Part shown: piece after piece, positions 35,283 to 44,417 of the stretch | How the letters are laid out: each line of letters begins with the position of its first letter | Position numbering within the stretch: position 1 is the stretch's first letter | Assembly: GCA_963698435.1 (NCBI GenBank) | Contig: CAVOQV010000005.1 | Location: 620,001 to 684,000 of the forward strand | Direction: 5' to 3' | DNA from: Sva-07 sp963698435 | GTDB lineage: Bacteria; Actinomycetota; Acidimicrobiia; Acidimicrobiales; Ilumatobacteraceae | DNA: 64,000 nucleotides | Made by a program: the position numbers and the translations under genes | Notes under the pieces: generated by a model | Seen by the model: the letters and a program-made list of their open reading frames with translations, nothing else | Databases searched by the model: none | What the model was told of the DNA's origin: nothing

Positions 35283-35822
35283 GTGACACCGATCGACGAG
35301 CAGGGTCGACCCGAACCGCCGATCACATCCGGCGAGATCGACACCGCGCTCGGCTTCCTCGACTTCCAACGAGCGACGCTCGCATGGCGGACCGGTGGCT
35401 TGGATCGCGACGGGCTCGCCATGACGGTCGGCGATTCGACGATCACCCTCGGCGGTCTGCTGAAACACATGGCCTGGGTCGAGGACTACTGGTTCTCGTA
35501 CCGCTTGCACGGCAACGATCCGGACGCTGCCTGGGCGGACGTCGACTGGGACGCCGATCCGGACTGGGAGTGGAACTCCGCTGCCGACGACGAACCCGAC
35601 GCACTCCGAACTCTCTGGGAGCACGCGGTCGCCCGATCCCGAGCACTCACCGCCGCAGCACTCGACGACGCTGGGTTGGATCGGCCGGCATCGACGCCAT
35701 GGACGAACGGCCAGTCGCCATCGCTGCGATGGATCGTCCTGCACATGCTCGAGGAATATGCCCGCCACAACGGCCACGCCGATCTCATCCGCGAATCGGT
35801 CGACGGTCAGACCGGCGAGTAG
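35283..35822 (+). CDS. DinB-family protein (DUF664)
   Basis: 179 residues, a four-helix bundle of the DinB/YfiT metal-binding superfamily. Family features: TLGGLLKHMAWVEDYWFSYR (first metal His), DEPDALRTLWEHAVARSRAL and WIVLHMLEEYARHNGHADLI with the two C-terminal His ligands (H in VLHML and HNGH). Members include thiol-S-transferases that use mycothiol or bacillithiol. GTG 35283 is the most consistent start. It stands alone. Confidence 0.87.
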   Translation: MTPIDEQGRPEPPITSGEIDTALGFLDFQRATLAWRTGGLDRDGLAMTVGDSTITLGGLLKHMAWVEDYWFSYRLHGNDPDAAWADVDWDADPDWEWNSAADDEPDALRTLWEHAVARSRALTAAALDDAGLDRPASTPWTNGQSPSLRWIVLHMLEEYARHNGHADLIRESVDGQTGE

Positions 35823-35945
35823 CGGGCCCGACGGTGCCCGTGCTCGGCGGTGAGGGCCTCGATCCACCGACCGATCACCGAACGTTCGTCTTCACGGGTC
35901 ATCAGCCCGCGAGTCGCCGTGGCGAGTTCGTGGCAACCTGGGGCA

Positions 35946-36971
35946 ATGCAACTCGCGATGATCGGCCTCGGCCGGATGGGCGCCAACATGGTGCGGCGGC
36001 TCCACCACGACGGACACGACTGCGTCGTCCATGACGTCGACGAATCGGCGATCGCCTCCCTGGAAGCGGAGCTCGGTGTCATCGGAGCGCGTTCGTTGAG
36101 CGACCTGGTTGCGGCGATGAAGCCGCCACGAGCGATCTGGATCATGGTGCCCGCCGCATTCGTCGGGTCGACGGTCGACGCCTTGGCCCCGCTCCTCGAG
36201 ACCGGCGACACGATCATCGACGGAGGCAACTCGTGGTATCGCCACGACGTCGATCGATCGGAAGCACTCGCACCGACCGGGATCCGCTACCTCGACGTCG
36301 GTACCAGCGGGGGCGTGTTCGGGCTCGAACGCGGCTACTGCTTGATGATCGGCGGCCAGACCGACGCCGTCGAACGGCTGGGCCCGATCTTCGAATCGCT
36401 TGCCCCGGGCATCGGCACCGGCGCTCGGACACCGGGACGGATCGATCCCGAAGCACCCGAGGAGCACGGGTGGCTGCACTGTGGTCCGAGCGGCGCCGGC
36501 CACTTCGTGAAGATGGTCCACAACGGCATCGAGTACGGATTGATGGCCGCCTACGCCGAGGGCCTCAACGTGCTCGCCAAGGCGAACATCGGCGCCGTTG
36601 ATCATCCCGCCGACGCCGAGACCGCTCCGCTGGACGCGGCGCCGTACTACCGCTACGACCTCGACCTGGCGAAGATCACCGAGGTGTGGCGGCGAGGCTC
36701 GGTGATCAGCTCCTGGCTGCTCGACCTCACCGCCGAGGCGTTCAACGCCGACCCGGAGCTGAGCGCCTACGCCGGCGTGGTCAGCGACTCGGGCGAAGGG
36801 CGGTGGACGATCAACGCCGCGATCGACGAGGGTGTACCGGTGCCGGTGCTGTCCGCCGCGCTGTACCAACGCTTCTCGTCGCGGGGACGGTCCGATGTCG
36901 CCGACCAGGTGCTGTCGGCGATGCGCGCCGGCTTCGGCGGCCACATCGAGCGCACGGACCAGACCCGATGA
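35946..36971 (+). CDS. gnd: 6-phosphogluconate dehydrogenase, decarboxylating (short GndA/YqeC type)
   Basis: 341 residues. Oxidatively decarboxylates 6-phosphogluconate to ribulose 5-phosphate. NAD(P) motif MIGLGRMGANMVRRLHHDGH, substrate loop IIDGGNSWYRHD, YLDVGTSGGVFGLERGYCLM, and catalytic lysine in GAGHFVKMVHNGIEYG. The short length is that of the NAD-preferring type (about 300-340 residues) rather than the 470-residue enzyme. It overlaps zwf by ATGA, joining two oxidative pentose-phosphate steps. ATG 35946 follows GGGG with little spacing, so the start is set by the Rossmann motif. Confidence 0.92.
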   Translation: MQLAMIGLGRMGANMVRRLHHDGHDCVVHDVDESAIASLEAELGVIGARSLSDLVAAMKPPRAIWIMVPAAFVGSTVDALAPLLETGDTIIDGGNSWYRHDVDRSEALAPTGIRYLDVGTSGGVFGLERGYCLMIGGQTDAVERLGPIFESLAPGIGTGARTPGRIDPEAPEEHGWLHCGPSGAGHFVKMVHNGIEYGLMAAYAEGLNVLAKANIGAVDHPADAETAPLDAAPYYRYDLDLAKITEVWRRGSVISSWLLDLTAEAFNADPELSAYAGVVSDSGEGRWTINAAIDEGVPVPVLSAALYQRFSSRGRSDVADQVLSAMRAGFGGHIERTDQTR

Positions 36972-38428
36972 GCAACGCCCACACCGACCCGACGATGGCC
37001 ACCGGACACGTCGACTCCGGCCGGATGCAGACCACCCAGCCCGACGCTGACGCGCTGGTGTTGTTCGGCGCGACCGGCGACCTGGCGGTGCGCAAGCTGT
37101 TCCCTGCGCTCTATCGCCTCGCGCAGTCCGGCGCGCTGCAGGTCCCGGTGATCGGTGTGGCCCGGAGCGACTGGACCGACGACGACTTCCGCCGCCACGC
37201 CCGCGAGTCGATCGCCGAGCACATCGACGACCCCGACCCTTCCGTGGTCGACTCGCTGTGCGAGCGCCTCGATCTGGTGCAGGGCGACTACGCAGACGAG
37301 GCGACGTGGAACGAACTGCGAGCGACGCTCGACCGGCACAATTCGTTGGTCGCCGTGTTCTACATGGCGATCCCCCCGGACATGTTCCCGATGGTGGCGA
37401 CCAAGTTGGCCTCGGTCGACCTGCACCGCCGCGGCCGAATCGTCGTCGAGAAGCCGTTCGGCCGCGACCTCCAGTCGGCGATCGAACTGAACAAGACCCT
37501 CCACGAGGTGTTCTCGGAGGACCACATCTTCCGCATCGATCACTACCTCGGCAAGGAGGCGGTCGAGGACCTCCTCGTGTTCCGGTTCGCGAACACCCTG
37601 CTGGAGCCGGTGTGGAATCGGAACTACGTCCGCAGCGTGCAGGTCACGATGTCGGAGACGCTCGACGTCGAGGGCCGCGGTTCGTTCTACGAGGGTGTCG
37701 GCGCGATCCGCGACGTGCTCCAGAACCACGTCCTCCAGGTCGTCTCGCTGCTGGCGATGGAACCGCCGGCGGGCGCCGATTCGGGATTCCTCCAGGACGA
37801 GAAGGCAAAGGTGATCGCAGCGATGCGACCGATCGAACCGGAGGCGCTCGTGCGCGGCCAGTACGTCGGCTACCGAGACGAGCCGGGCGTCGACCCGAAC
37901 TCGAACGTCGAGACGTTCGCAGCCGTGCGGCTCGAGATCGACTCGTGGCGTTGGGCCGGTGTGCCGTGGTACATCCGCGTCGGCAAGGCGCTCCCCCAGA
38001 ACGCGACCGAGGCGGTCGTCGAGTTGCGTGAACCACCACGGATGCTGTTCGACGAATCGGGGGGCCCACCACCGGGCCGGAACCTGATCCGGCTGCGGCT
38101 CGGCAAACACGACGGCGTCACGTTTGCCCTGCAGGCCAAGACGCCGGGGCCGGATCTCGACAGCCAGGAGGTCGACGTCGACGTCGACTTCGCCGCAGCC
38201 CTCGGCGAGCGCCAGGACGCGTACGAGCGATTGCTGGGCGACGCGTTGATCGGGTCGCTGCGCCGATTCGCCCGTCAGGACATCGTGGAAGGCACGTGGC
38301 GCGTGGTGCAGCCGGCGCTCGACCATCCGGGCGAGGTCGTGCCCTACTTCCGTGGGTCGTGGGGCCCGGCCGACGCCGACGACATCCTGCTCAACGGCGA
38401 CCACTGGTTCCAGCCGAGCCCGTCATGA
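36968..38428 (+). CDS. zwf: Glucose-6-phosphate dehydrogenase
   Basis: 486 residues. Oxidises glucose 6-phosphate to 6-phosphogluconolactone with NADP(+). Coenzyme motif LVLFGATGDLAVRKLFPALY, active site RIDHYLGKEAVEDLLVFRFA, and EKPFGRDLQSAIELNKTLHE. It overlaps gnd upstream and the flavin reductase downstream by ATGA at both ends. No lactonase (pgl) lies between; it must be elsewhere or the lactone hydrolyses on its own. Confidence 0.95.
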   Translation: MSNAHTDPTMATGHVDSGRMQTTQPDADALVLFGATGDLAVRKLFPALYRLAQSGALQVPVIGVARSDWTDDDFRRHARESIAEHIDDPDPSVVDSLCERLDLVQGDYADEATWNELRATLDRHNSLVAVFYMAIPPDMFPMVATKLASVDLHRRGRIVVEKPFGRDLQSAIELNKTLHEVFSEDHIFRIDHYLGKEAVEDLLVFRFANTLLEPVWNRNYVRSVQVTMSETLDVEGRGSFYEGVGAIRDVLQNHVLQVVSLLAMEPPAGADSGFLQDEKAKVIAAMRPIEPEALVRGQYVGYRDEPGVDPNSNVETFAAVRLEIDSWRWAGVPWYIRVGKALPQNATEAVVELREPPRMLFDESGGPPPGRNLIRLRLGKHDGVTFALQAKTPGPDLDSQEVDVDVDFAAALGERQDAYERLLGDALIGSLRRFARQDIVEGTWRVVQPALDHPGEVVPYFRGSWGPADADDILLNGDHWFQPSPS

Positions 38429-39009
38429 CGCACCGTCGGATCCTCGTCACCGCGGGCAGCATTCGCCGCGCCTCGTTCAACTCGCTCCTCGCCCGTGCGA
38501 TCGCCGAGGAGTTGGCCCATCGAGATCGCGACCATCTGCTCGTAAGCCTCGCCGACCACGAGATGCCGATCTACCACGGTGACCACGAGGACGAGCACGG
38601 CGTGCCCGCGACTGCGCACGAGCTGGCCGAGCTGTTGCGCGAGTCCGGCGGTCTCGTGATCGCCAGCCCGGAATACAACGGCTCGTTCAGCCCCTTGCTG
38701 AAGAACTCGATCGACTGGGTCACCCGAGTCGACATGGGCGTGCTGCGAGACAAGCTCATCGGCCTCGCAGGCGCCTCACCCGGTCGGGGCGGTGGCGTTC
38801 GGGGCCTGGCGATGATCCGAACCTGGTTCGAGAACATGCGCCTCGCCGTGGCGAGCGACGACCTCTCGATCCCGCAGGTCAACGAGCACGTCGTGGGCGA
38901 ACCGGCCGCGCCGGGGTTCGACGTCGACACCCGCGCCGCGATCGCCGCCTGGGTCGACGCCTACCTGGTCGAGTTCGACGAGTACTGCACCGGCCGGCCG
39001 CCCACCTGA
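38425..39009 (+). CDS. NADPH-dependent FMN reductase
   Basis: 194-residue flavodoxin-like reductase of the NAD(P)H:FMN/quinone family. GSIRRASFNSLLARAIAEEL binds FMN phosphate and SPEYNGSFSPLLKNSIDWVT is the family signature. It overlaps zwf by ATGA, so NADPH made by zwf could feed this enzyme for quinone or azo reduction; that coupling is inference. Three 16-base tandem repeats follow the stop. Confidence 0.9.
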   Translation: MTHRRILVTAGSIRRASFNSLLARAIAEELAHRDRDHLLVSLADHEMPIYHGDHEDEHGVPATAHELAELLRESGGLVIASPEYNGSFSPLLKNSIDWVTRVDMGVLRDKLIGLAGASPGRGGGVRGLAMIRTWFENMRLAVASDDLSIPQVNEHVVGEPAAPGFDVDTRAAIAAWVDAYLVEFDEYCTGRPPT

Positions 39010-39010
39010 C

Positions 39011-39058
39011 GAGTACATCAGGGATCGAGTACATCAGGGATCGAGTACATCAGGGGTC
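39011..39058. repeat. Tandem repeat, three copies of a 16-base unit
   Basis: GAGTACATCAGGGATC occurs three times in a row, the last with GGGGTC, starting one base after the flavin reductase stop. The last copy also pairs with CCCAGGATGTAAC (39062-39074), giving a hairpin with TACATC/GATGTA arms. Confidence 0.85.
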
Positions 39059-39088
39059 GGACCCAGGATGTAACACTGCGGGCGCACC

Positions 39089-39976
39089 ATGTGGATCCCG
39101 ATCACGCTCGCGGCAGCAACGTTCCAGATCCTGCGCACGTCACGCCAGCACCAACTCCGGTCGGTGCTGTCGGTCAACGGCGCCGGATTCGTTCGCTACG
39201 CCTACGGATTCCCGATGGCGGTCATCGTTGCCGTGGTGACGTTCGGCATCGTCGGAGAGTCCATCCCAGCGATTCCCGCACGCTTCTGGCCGATCATTGC
39301 AGGTGCCGGAATCGTCCAGATCCTCGGCACGCTCGCGCTGCTACGGGCGTTCGACCTTCGCAACTTCGCCATCGGAACCGTCTACGCCAAGACCGAGGTC
39401 ATCCTCGTCGCAGTCGTGTCGGCGATCGCGTTGGGTGAGCCGCTCGAACCACTCGGCTGGGTCGCTGCGGTCGTGTGCATGACAGGCGTGGTGTGGCTCG
39501 CCGCCCCCAACCGCCTGCGCGACGTCCTCGGGAGCGCGCGTGACCCCGCCGCCCTGATGGGTGTCGCCGCCGCAGGGTGCTTCGCGCTGGCGGCCGTGGG
39601 CATCAGGGGCGCGTCGACGTCGCTCGAGGGACCGACGTGGGACCGGGCGCTGCTCACGCTCACCGTGATGCTCGGCATCCAGACGATCGTCAACACTGGT
39701 CAGCTCGCGCTGACCGACCGCGCCGAACTCACCAACGTCGCGCGGGCGTGGCGATTCGCATTCCCGGTCGGCGTGCTCAGCCTGTGCGGATCGATCGGGT
39801 GGGCGGTCGCCGTCACGCTCGCCAACGCTGCCAAGGTGCGCACCCTCGGGCAGGTCGAGATCGTGATCGCGTTCGCGATCTCAGCGTGGGTGCTCCACGA
39901 GCAACACTCCCGCGCCGAGTACACCGCGAGCGCACTCGTGTTGGTGGGTGTGGTCGGAGTCGTGGCGTTCGGCTGA
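39089..39976 (+). CDS. EamA/DMT-superfamily transporter
   Basis: 295-residue membrane protein with about ten hydrophobic spans in two halves, as in drug/metabolite transporters. Landmarks: IPITLAAATFQILRTSRQHQ, IVQILGTLALLRAFDLRNFA, GTVYAKTEVILVAVVSAIAL with GEPLEPLGWVAAVVCMTGVV, and QVEIVIAFAISAWVLHEQHS. Substrate unknown. ATG 39089 was chosen; a GTG two bases later is out of frame. Confidence 0.87.
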   Translation: MWIPITLAAATFQILRTSRQHQLRSVLSVNGAGFVRYAYGFPMAVIVAVVTFGIVGESIPAIPARFWPIIAGAGIVQILGTLALLRAFDLRNFAIGTVYAKTEVILVAVVSAIALGEPLEPLGWVAAVVCMTGVVWLAAPNRLRDVLGSARDPAALMGVAAAGCFALAAVGIRGASTSLEGPTWDRALLTLTVMLGIQTIVNTGQLALTDRAELTNVARAWRFAFPVGVLSLCGSIGWAVAVTLANAAKVRTLGQVEIVIAFAISAWVLHEQHSRAEYTASALVLVGVVGVVAFG

Positions 39977-40010
39977 TTCCGCCATCGAACGCACCGGAGC
40001 AGCTGTGCGA

Positions 40011-40040
40011 CACTGATCGACACTGATCGACACTGATCGA
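40011..40040. repeat. Tandem repeat, three copies of CACTGATCGA
   Basis: CACTGATCGA occurs three times without interruption between the transporter stop and the SDR start, about 30 bases before the latter. Confidence 0.85.
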
Positions 40041-40068
40041 CCTGGCTCGTGTGCGAGGAGAGGAACCG

Positions 40069-40986
40069 ATGAGCACCCCGACGTGGACCACCGACGACAT
40101 CGTCGATCTGACCGGGCGCGTCGCCGTCGTCACGGGGGCGAACACCGGGCTCGGGCTGGAAACCGCCCGCGAGCTCGCTGCGAGGAACGCCACGGTGGTG
40201 CTGGCGGTGCGCGACCTGGCAAAGGGCGAGTCCGCTCGCGCCGACATCGCTGCCGGAGTCCCCGATGCCGACGTCTCGGTGCAGGCGCTCGACCTGGCGT
40301 CGCTCGACTCGATCCGGTCTGCGTCGGCCGAACTGCACGAGCGCTTCGACGCGATCGATCTGCTCGTCAACAACGCCGGTGTGATGTTCACGCCGAAGTC
40401 GACGACCGCTGACGGCTTCGAACTCCAACTGGGCGTCAACCACCTCGGACACTTCGCCCTCACCGGCCTCCTGATCGATCTGATGCTCGGGGTCGACGGA
40501 TCGCGGATCGTCACGGTCAGCAGCGGGGCGCACAAGTTCAAGTCGACGATCGATCTCGACGACCTCGCCGGCACGGATGGGTACAACCGCACCGCGGCGT
40601 ACGCACGCTCGAAGGTCGCCAACCTGTTGTTCACCTACGAGCTGCAGCGCCGACTGGCCGAGGCAGGCGCACCGACGATCGCGCTCGCGGCGCACCCGGG
40701 TGGGTCCAACACCGAGCTGGGCCGTAACGCTCCCGCCGCGATGAAAGCAGTCGGCATCGTGTTCCGACCGTTCATGCAGAGCGCAGCGATGGGGGCGCTG
40801 CCGACCCTGCGGGCCGCGACGGATCCAGCTGCGATCGGCGGGCAGTACTACGGACCCGACGGGTTCGGCGAGTTCCGCGGGTATCCGGTGCTGGTGGAGT
40901 CGAACGAACGGTCACACGACGTGGAGTTGCAGCGGGGTCTCTGGGATGCGTCCGAGACCCTCACCGGTGTGACGTTCCCCGTGTGA
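40069..40986 (+). CDS. Short-chain dehydrogenase (retinol-dehydrogenase-like SDR)
   Basis: 305 residues. Cofactor motif VVTGANTGLGLETARELAAR, NNAGVM, catalytic Ser in VTVSSGAH and YxxxK in AAYARSKVANLLFTYELQRR; the spacing and HPGGSNTELGRN are those of SDRs often annotated as retinol dehydrogenases or oxidoreductases. ATG 40069 has GAGGAGAGG as a strong ribosome site. The last residues (TLTGVTFPV) and the stop are encoded by a tandem repeat. Confidence 0.92.
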   Translation: MSTPTWTTDDIVDLTGRVAVVTGANTGLGLETARELAARNATVVLAVRDLAKGESARADIAAGVPDADVSVQALDLASLDSIRSASAELHERFDAIDLLVNNAGVMFTPKSTTADGFELQLGVNHLGHFALTGLLIDLMLGVDGSRIVTVSSGAHKFKSTIDLDDLAGTDGYNRTAAYARSKVANLLFTYELQRRLAEAGAPTIALAAHPGGSNTELGRNAPAAMKAVGIVFRPFMQSAAMGALPTLRAATDPAAIGGQYYGPDGFGEFRGYPVLVESNERSHDVELQRGLWDASETLTGVTFPV

Positions 40987-41028
40987 CGTTCCCCGTGTGA
41001 CGTTCCTGCTGTGACGTTCCCGCTGTGA
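40967..41028. repeat. Tandem repeat across the SDR stop codon
   Basis: Four to five units of about 14-16 bases (GTGTGACGTTCCCC, later CTGTGACGTTCCCG) span the end of the SDR gene; TGA within the second unit is the stop. The GTGTGAC core is shared with palindrome family C. Confidence 0.85.
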
Positions 41029-41144
41029 CTCGCCGCGACGCGGCGCCGGAGGTGGGCCGGGTGAGCTGGCTTCGGCCTTCGTCGCATCGCACCTGATGAC
41101 CGGTCTCCTCGGGGCGTCCGGGGAACTCTGCGACACCCCCTCTC

Positions 41145-41150
41145 TAGGGT
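41145..41150 (+). promoter_or_regulatory. -10 box TAGGGT of HNH gene
   Basis: TAGGGT lies seven bases upstream of the ATG at 41158. Confidence 0.45.
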
Positions 41151-41157
41151 TGTCGGT

Positions 41158-42372
41158 ATGGAGATCGCGGGGGTGGTCGAGCGGGTTGAGCGCATCGGTG
41201 CGACTCGCGCCGATGCCTGCGCCGACCGGGTGGGGTTGTCGCGTGTGTTGCGTGATGTGACGGCGGTGCGGGGTTGGTTGTCGGCGGTCGAAGCCGATGT
41301 GACCGGTCGCCTCGCCGAGCAGGTGGCGTTCCCTGAGGCTGCGATTGCCGAGTCGACACGCACCGGGCTGGCCGCCGCAGCCAAGACGCTGGAACGATCC
41401 CGCACGCTGGATGCGGCACCGGACCTGGCGTCAGCGTTGGATGGCGGCGCGATCACCGCCGGGCATGTCGATGCCGTGACCCGCACCGCGGCCGGCCTCG
41501 ATGCCGCACAGCGGGCGGGGTTGATCGAACGTTGCGACCGGTTGAGTCCGATCGCCGAGGCCGCCACCGTGGAGGACTGGTCCCGCCGGGTCCGTGACGA
41601 GGCCCGCCGCCTGCAGACCGATGACGGAATGGATCGTCTGGAACGGCAGCGTCGCGCGACCCGGTTGTCGACGTGGGTCGACGTGGAGGGCATGTGGAAC
41701 CTGCGGGGCCGGTTCGATCCGGTCACCGGGGTGAAGCTGGCCGCCACGTTGGACGGCGCCGTCGAGGCCATGTTCGCGGAGACGACCCCGGACACTGCGC
41801 CAGCCGACCCGATCGACAAGCAACAGCATCTCCGCGCTCTGGCATTGGCTCGCCTCCTCGACGGTGCCGGCTCGAACAAGCCGGGCCGTGCCGAGTGCGT
41901 CGTGGTCATCGACGCCGACGCCCCGCATCGGCCCGGCCCGGTGGCCGAGTTCTCGATCCCGGTCGAGATCCCCGCCCGAGTGCTGGCCACCCTGGCCGGC
42001 GATGCCGACGTCCACGCCGTGGTGGTCTGCAACGGGGTCGTGTTGCACGCTCCGGGTGAACTCGACCTGGGACGAACGACTCGACTCGCGAACCGGGCAC
42101 AACGACGAGCCCTGCGGGGCCTGTACGCGACGTGCGGCATCCCTGGCTGTTCGGTGCACTACGACCGCTGCAAGCTGCATCACGTCATCTGGTGGAGCCT
42201 CGGCGGGCGGACCGACTTGGACAACCTCCTGCCCGTCTGCTCGGTGCATCACGCCAAGATCCACCACGACGGCTGGACCATCGAGTTGGGACCCAACCGA
42301 GAACTCACCCTCCGACTCCCCGACGGCACCATCCACACCACCGGACCACCCCACCGACGAACCGCCGCCTGA
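41158..42372 (+). CDS. DUF222 / HNH endonuclease family protein (13E12-type)
   Basis: 404 residues. The N-terminal DUF222 domain has helical segments with conserved RLSTWVDVEGMWNLRGRFDP and LAATLDGAVEAMF; the C-terminal HNH nuclease has CGIPGCSVHYDRCKLHHVIW and LDNLLPVCSVHHAKIHHDGW, with the zinc Cys/His set and catalytic His-Asn-His. The family is multi-copy in actinobacterial genomes, and its role is not settled (often treated as a mobile or defence-related nuclease). It looks intact. The A/C/T bias near its codons is not evidently foreign. Confidence 0.93.
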   Translation: MEIAGVVERVERIGATRADACADRVGLSRVLRDVTAVRGWLSAVEADVTGRLAEQVAFPEAAIAESTRTGLAAAAKTLERSRTLDAAPDLASALDGGAITAGHVDAVTRTAAGLDAAQRAGLIERCDRLSPIAEAATVEDWSRRVRDEARRLQTDDGMDRLERQRRATRLSTWVDVEGMWNLRGRFDPVTGVKLAATLDGAVEAMFAETTPDTAPADPIDKQQHLRALALARLLDGAGSNKPGRAECVVVIDADAPHRPGPVAEFSIPVEIPARVLATLAGDADVHAVVVCNGVVLHAPGELDLGRTTRLANRAQRRALRGLYATCGIPGCSVHYDRCKLHHVIWWSLGGRTDLDNLLPVCSVHHAKIHHDGWTIELGPNRELTLRLPDGTIHTTGPPHRRTAA

Positions 42373-42444
42373 CCACCAACGGTCAGGCAGGCGATGTCAG
42401 AGCAGATCGGGAGCACCCTCCATCGTGCGGCAGGCGAGGATGGC

Positions 42445-42450
42445 TACGGT
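42445..42450 (+). promoter_or_regulatory. -10 box TACGGT of LtrA gene
   Basis: TACGGT lies six bases upstream of the ATG at 42457 and argues for that start over the in-frame ATG at 42394. Confidence 0.45.
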
Positions 42451-42456
42451 CGCAGC

Positions 42457-43650
42457 ATGCGCGGGCTCGTGGTACCCGACGTCGACGAGGATTTCACCGC
42501 TGACCCGGTCGAACTCTTCTTCGACCTGGCGTTCGTCTTCGCCTTCTCGCAGATCGTCGGTCTGTTGCTGGCCGAGCCCAATTGGCAGACGATCCACGAC
42601 GCCACGCTGATCTTCCTGCTGCTCTGGTTGCCGTGGTCGCAATTCGCCTGGTCTGCCAATGCCGTCCCGGGCAACACTCGAGAGGTTCGGCTGCTGTTCC
42701 TGACCGCCACGGCAGCGAGCGTGCCGATGGCGGCATCGATCTCGACCGCGTTCGATCAAGGCGGTGCGCTGTTCGCCATCCCACTCGCGATCATCTTCCT
42801 GACGGCGCTGGCGATGATGGTCCTCGGACTCGCCCCCGACAGTGCCGTGCGCCGTTCCGCAATCCGCTACGCCGCACCGAACATCGTCGCGATGGCGGTG
42901 ATCGTCACGGGCGGATTCCTCGACGGTGACGCCCGCCGGGTTGCGTGGACCATCGGCATCGGGATCTTCATCGTTGCAACGGTTCGAGCCGGCGGCGGCG
43001 AGTGGATCATCCGAGCCGGGCACTTCGCCGAGCGTCACGGGCTGATCATCATCGTCGCACTCGGTGAGGTGATCGTCGCACTCGGCAACGCGGTCGCGAA
43101 GCCCTTGGACGAGGGCGGAGTACCGGCCGAGTCGGTGATCGCACTCGTCGCTGCGGCGACCTTCGCCGGATTGCTCTGGTGGGCCTACTTCGACCGGGTA
43201 CAACCGGCCTTCGAGCACCGAGCCGAGACGACCCCGCCGTCGGATCGTGGGCGCTTCGCTCGCGACGTGTACACGTACGCTCACGCGCCCATCGTCGCAG
43301 GCATCATCCTCGCTGCAGTCGCGATGGAGGAGATGGCGCTGCACCCCACCGATCCCCTGCCCGCCGCATTCCGAGCGATGGGCGCCGCCGGCATCTTCCT
43401 GTACTTCACCGGCGTTGGTATCGGCGTCTACCGGTCGTTCGGCGTCGTCGCGGGCGAGCGCCTCGCAGCAGTTGCGATGATCGGGCTCCTCATGCTGGTC
43501 GCCGACGATCTGGACGGCGTGGTCCTCTTGATCCTCATCGACGTGATCCTCCTCGTGACGCTCGTCGTCGAGCACCTCCGCATCGAGGGTCCGAGGGCGA
43601 GCGCCGCGTCAGTCGACGATGGTCGGGTCGTCGACGACGCTGCGCAGTAG
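42457..43650 (+). CDS. Low-temperature-requirement A (LtrA)-family membrane protein
   Basis: 397 residues, about 12 hydrophobic segments. The family signature is at the N terminus: DPVELFFDLAFVFAFSQIVG. Other marks: LLLWLPWSQFAWSANAVPGN, AERHGLIIIVALGEVIVALG and FAGLLWWAYFDRVQPAFEHR. LtrA was named from Listeria cold growth; its biochemical role is unknown. The ATG at 42457 is preferred for the start-proximal TACGGT; a start at 42394 would add 21 residues. The 3' end overlaps the convergent aldolase gene by 42 bases. Confidence 0.87.
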   Translation: MRGLVVPDVDEDFTADPVELFFDLAFVFAFSQIVGLLLAEPNWQTIHDATLIFLLLWLPWSQFAWSANAVPGNTREVRLLFLTATAASVPMAASISTAFDQGGALFAIPLAIIFLTALAMMVLGLAPDSAVRRSAIRYAAPNIVAMAVIVTGGFLDGDARRVAWTIGIGIFIVATVRAGGGEWIIRAGHFAERHGLIIIVALGEVIVALGNAVAKPLDEGGVPAESVIALVAAATFAGLLWWAYFDRVQPAFEHRAETTPPSDRGRFARDVYTYAHAPIVAGIILAAVAMEEMALHPTDPLPAAFRAMGAAGIFLYFTGVGIGVYRSFGVVAGERLAAVAMIGLLMLVADDLDGVVLLILIDVILLVTLVVEHLRIEGPRASAASVDDGRVVDDAAQ

Positions 43651-44388
43651 CCACTGGAACAGCCGCCAGCCGGTGGAGGCGGGCGCCAAGGTCTCGGCCG
43701 CGACAGCAGCCGCCTCGTCGGAGATCGGGATCCCGTTCGGCGCCTTGACATGCACCTCGGCGACCCGTTCAGCCATCACGAACCAGCCGACCGCCTCCTC
43801 CACCGAGCCACCGACCGTGAGCAGACCATGGTTGCGCAGAATGCAGAACTTCTTGGCACCGAGCGCCGCTGCGATCCGCTTGCCGCCGTCATAGGAGAGC
43901 ACCTCGACCTCCTCGTCGTCGAAGAGGGCCTGGTCGAACACGAACGCGCACGACTCCTGGCTGAGCGCTCGGAAGGGTCGGACGTTCGCCGACCACGGCG
44001 TCCCGAAGGAGGTGTGCGTGTGCGCCGCACTGACGGCGTCGGGGCGCGCGGCGAGGATCGGGGCGTGGATGTTGTAGCCGGCGGTGTTCACCGCACCGGT
44101 CGGGTTGCCGTCGGTATCGGTCACGCGACCGTCGGGCCCGACGAGGACGAGTTGGTCGACGGTCGCCTCCCCGAACGGCACGCCCCAGTCGAGCAGCCAG
44201 AAGTGATCGGTCAGGATCGGGTCACGCGCCGAGACGTGCCCGTCGCCGAGCTGGCCCCACCGCATCGCCGCGAAGATGCGGTACCCGAGCGCACACATCC
44301 GCTTGCGGTGCACCCGCTCGGCCTCGGGCGTGCGGACGGCGTCGAACGGCTCGACCCCTGGAAACGTCGGATACGGCGCCTCGCTCAT
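43609..44388 (-). CDS. Class II aldolase/adducin-family protein
   Basis: 259 residues, zinc aldolase fold as in L-fuculose-1-phosphate aldolase. MRWGQLGDGHVSARDPILTD (substrate loop), the zinc histidines in VSAAHTHTSFGTPWSANVRP and the later FCILRNHGLLTVGGSVEEAV. This subgroup lacks clear substrate assignment and often acts in sugar or aromatic metabolism. The ATG at 44388 follows TAACAT by six bases. Two palindrome family B repeats lie upstream, and the 3' end overlaps LtrA. Confidence 0.9.
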   Translation of the reverse strand: MSEAPYPTFPGVEPFDAVRTPEAERVHRKRMCALGYRIFAAMRWGQLGDGHVSARDPILTDHFWLLDWGVPFGEATVDQLVLVGPDGRVTDTDGNPTGAVNTAGYNIHAPILAARPDAVSAAHTHTSFGTPWSANVRPFRALSQESCAFVFDQALFDDEEVEVLSYDGGKRIAAALGAKKFCILRNHGLLTVGGSVEEAVGWFVMAERVAEVHVKAPNGIPISDEAAAVAAETLAPASTGWRLFQWLLRSVVDDPTIVD

Positions 44389-44394
44389 GCGCCG

Positions 44395-44400
44395 ATGTTA
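44395..44400 (-). promoter_or_regulatory. -10 box TAACAT of aldolase gene
   Basis: TAACAT on the minus strand, six bases upstream of the ATG at 44388. Confidence 0.45.
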
Positions 44401-44417
44401 GACCCCGCCCCGCCATC

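Noticed and set aside
36767..38404. 545-residue minus-strand frame opposite zwf
   Set aside because: Shadow frame; zwf on the plus strand has full active-site motifs and overlaps at both ends with partner genes.
41158..42372. HNH protein as a homing endonuclease or anti-phage effector of a defence island
   Set aside because: DUF222-HNH proteins are common stand-alone genes in actinobacteria; there is no intron, intein or known defence partner beside it.
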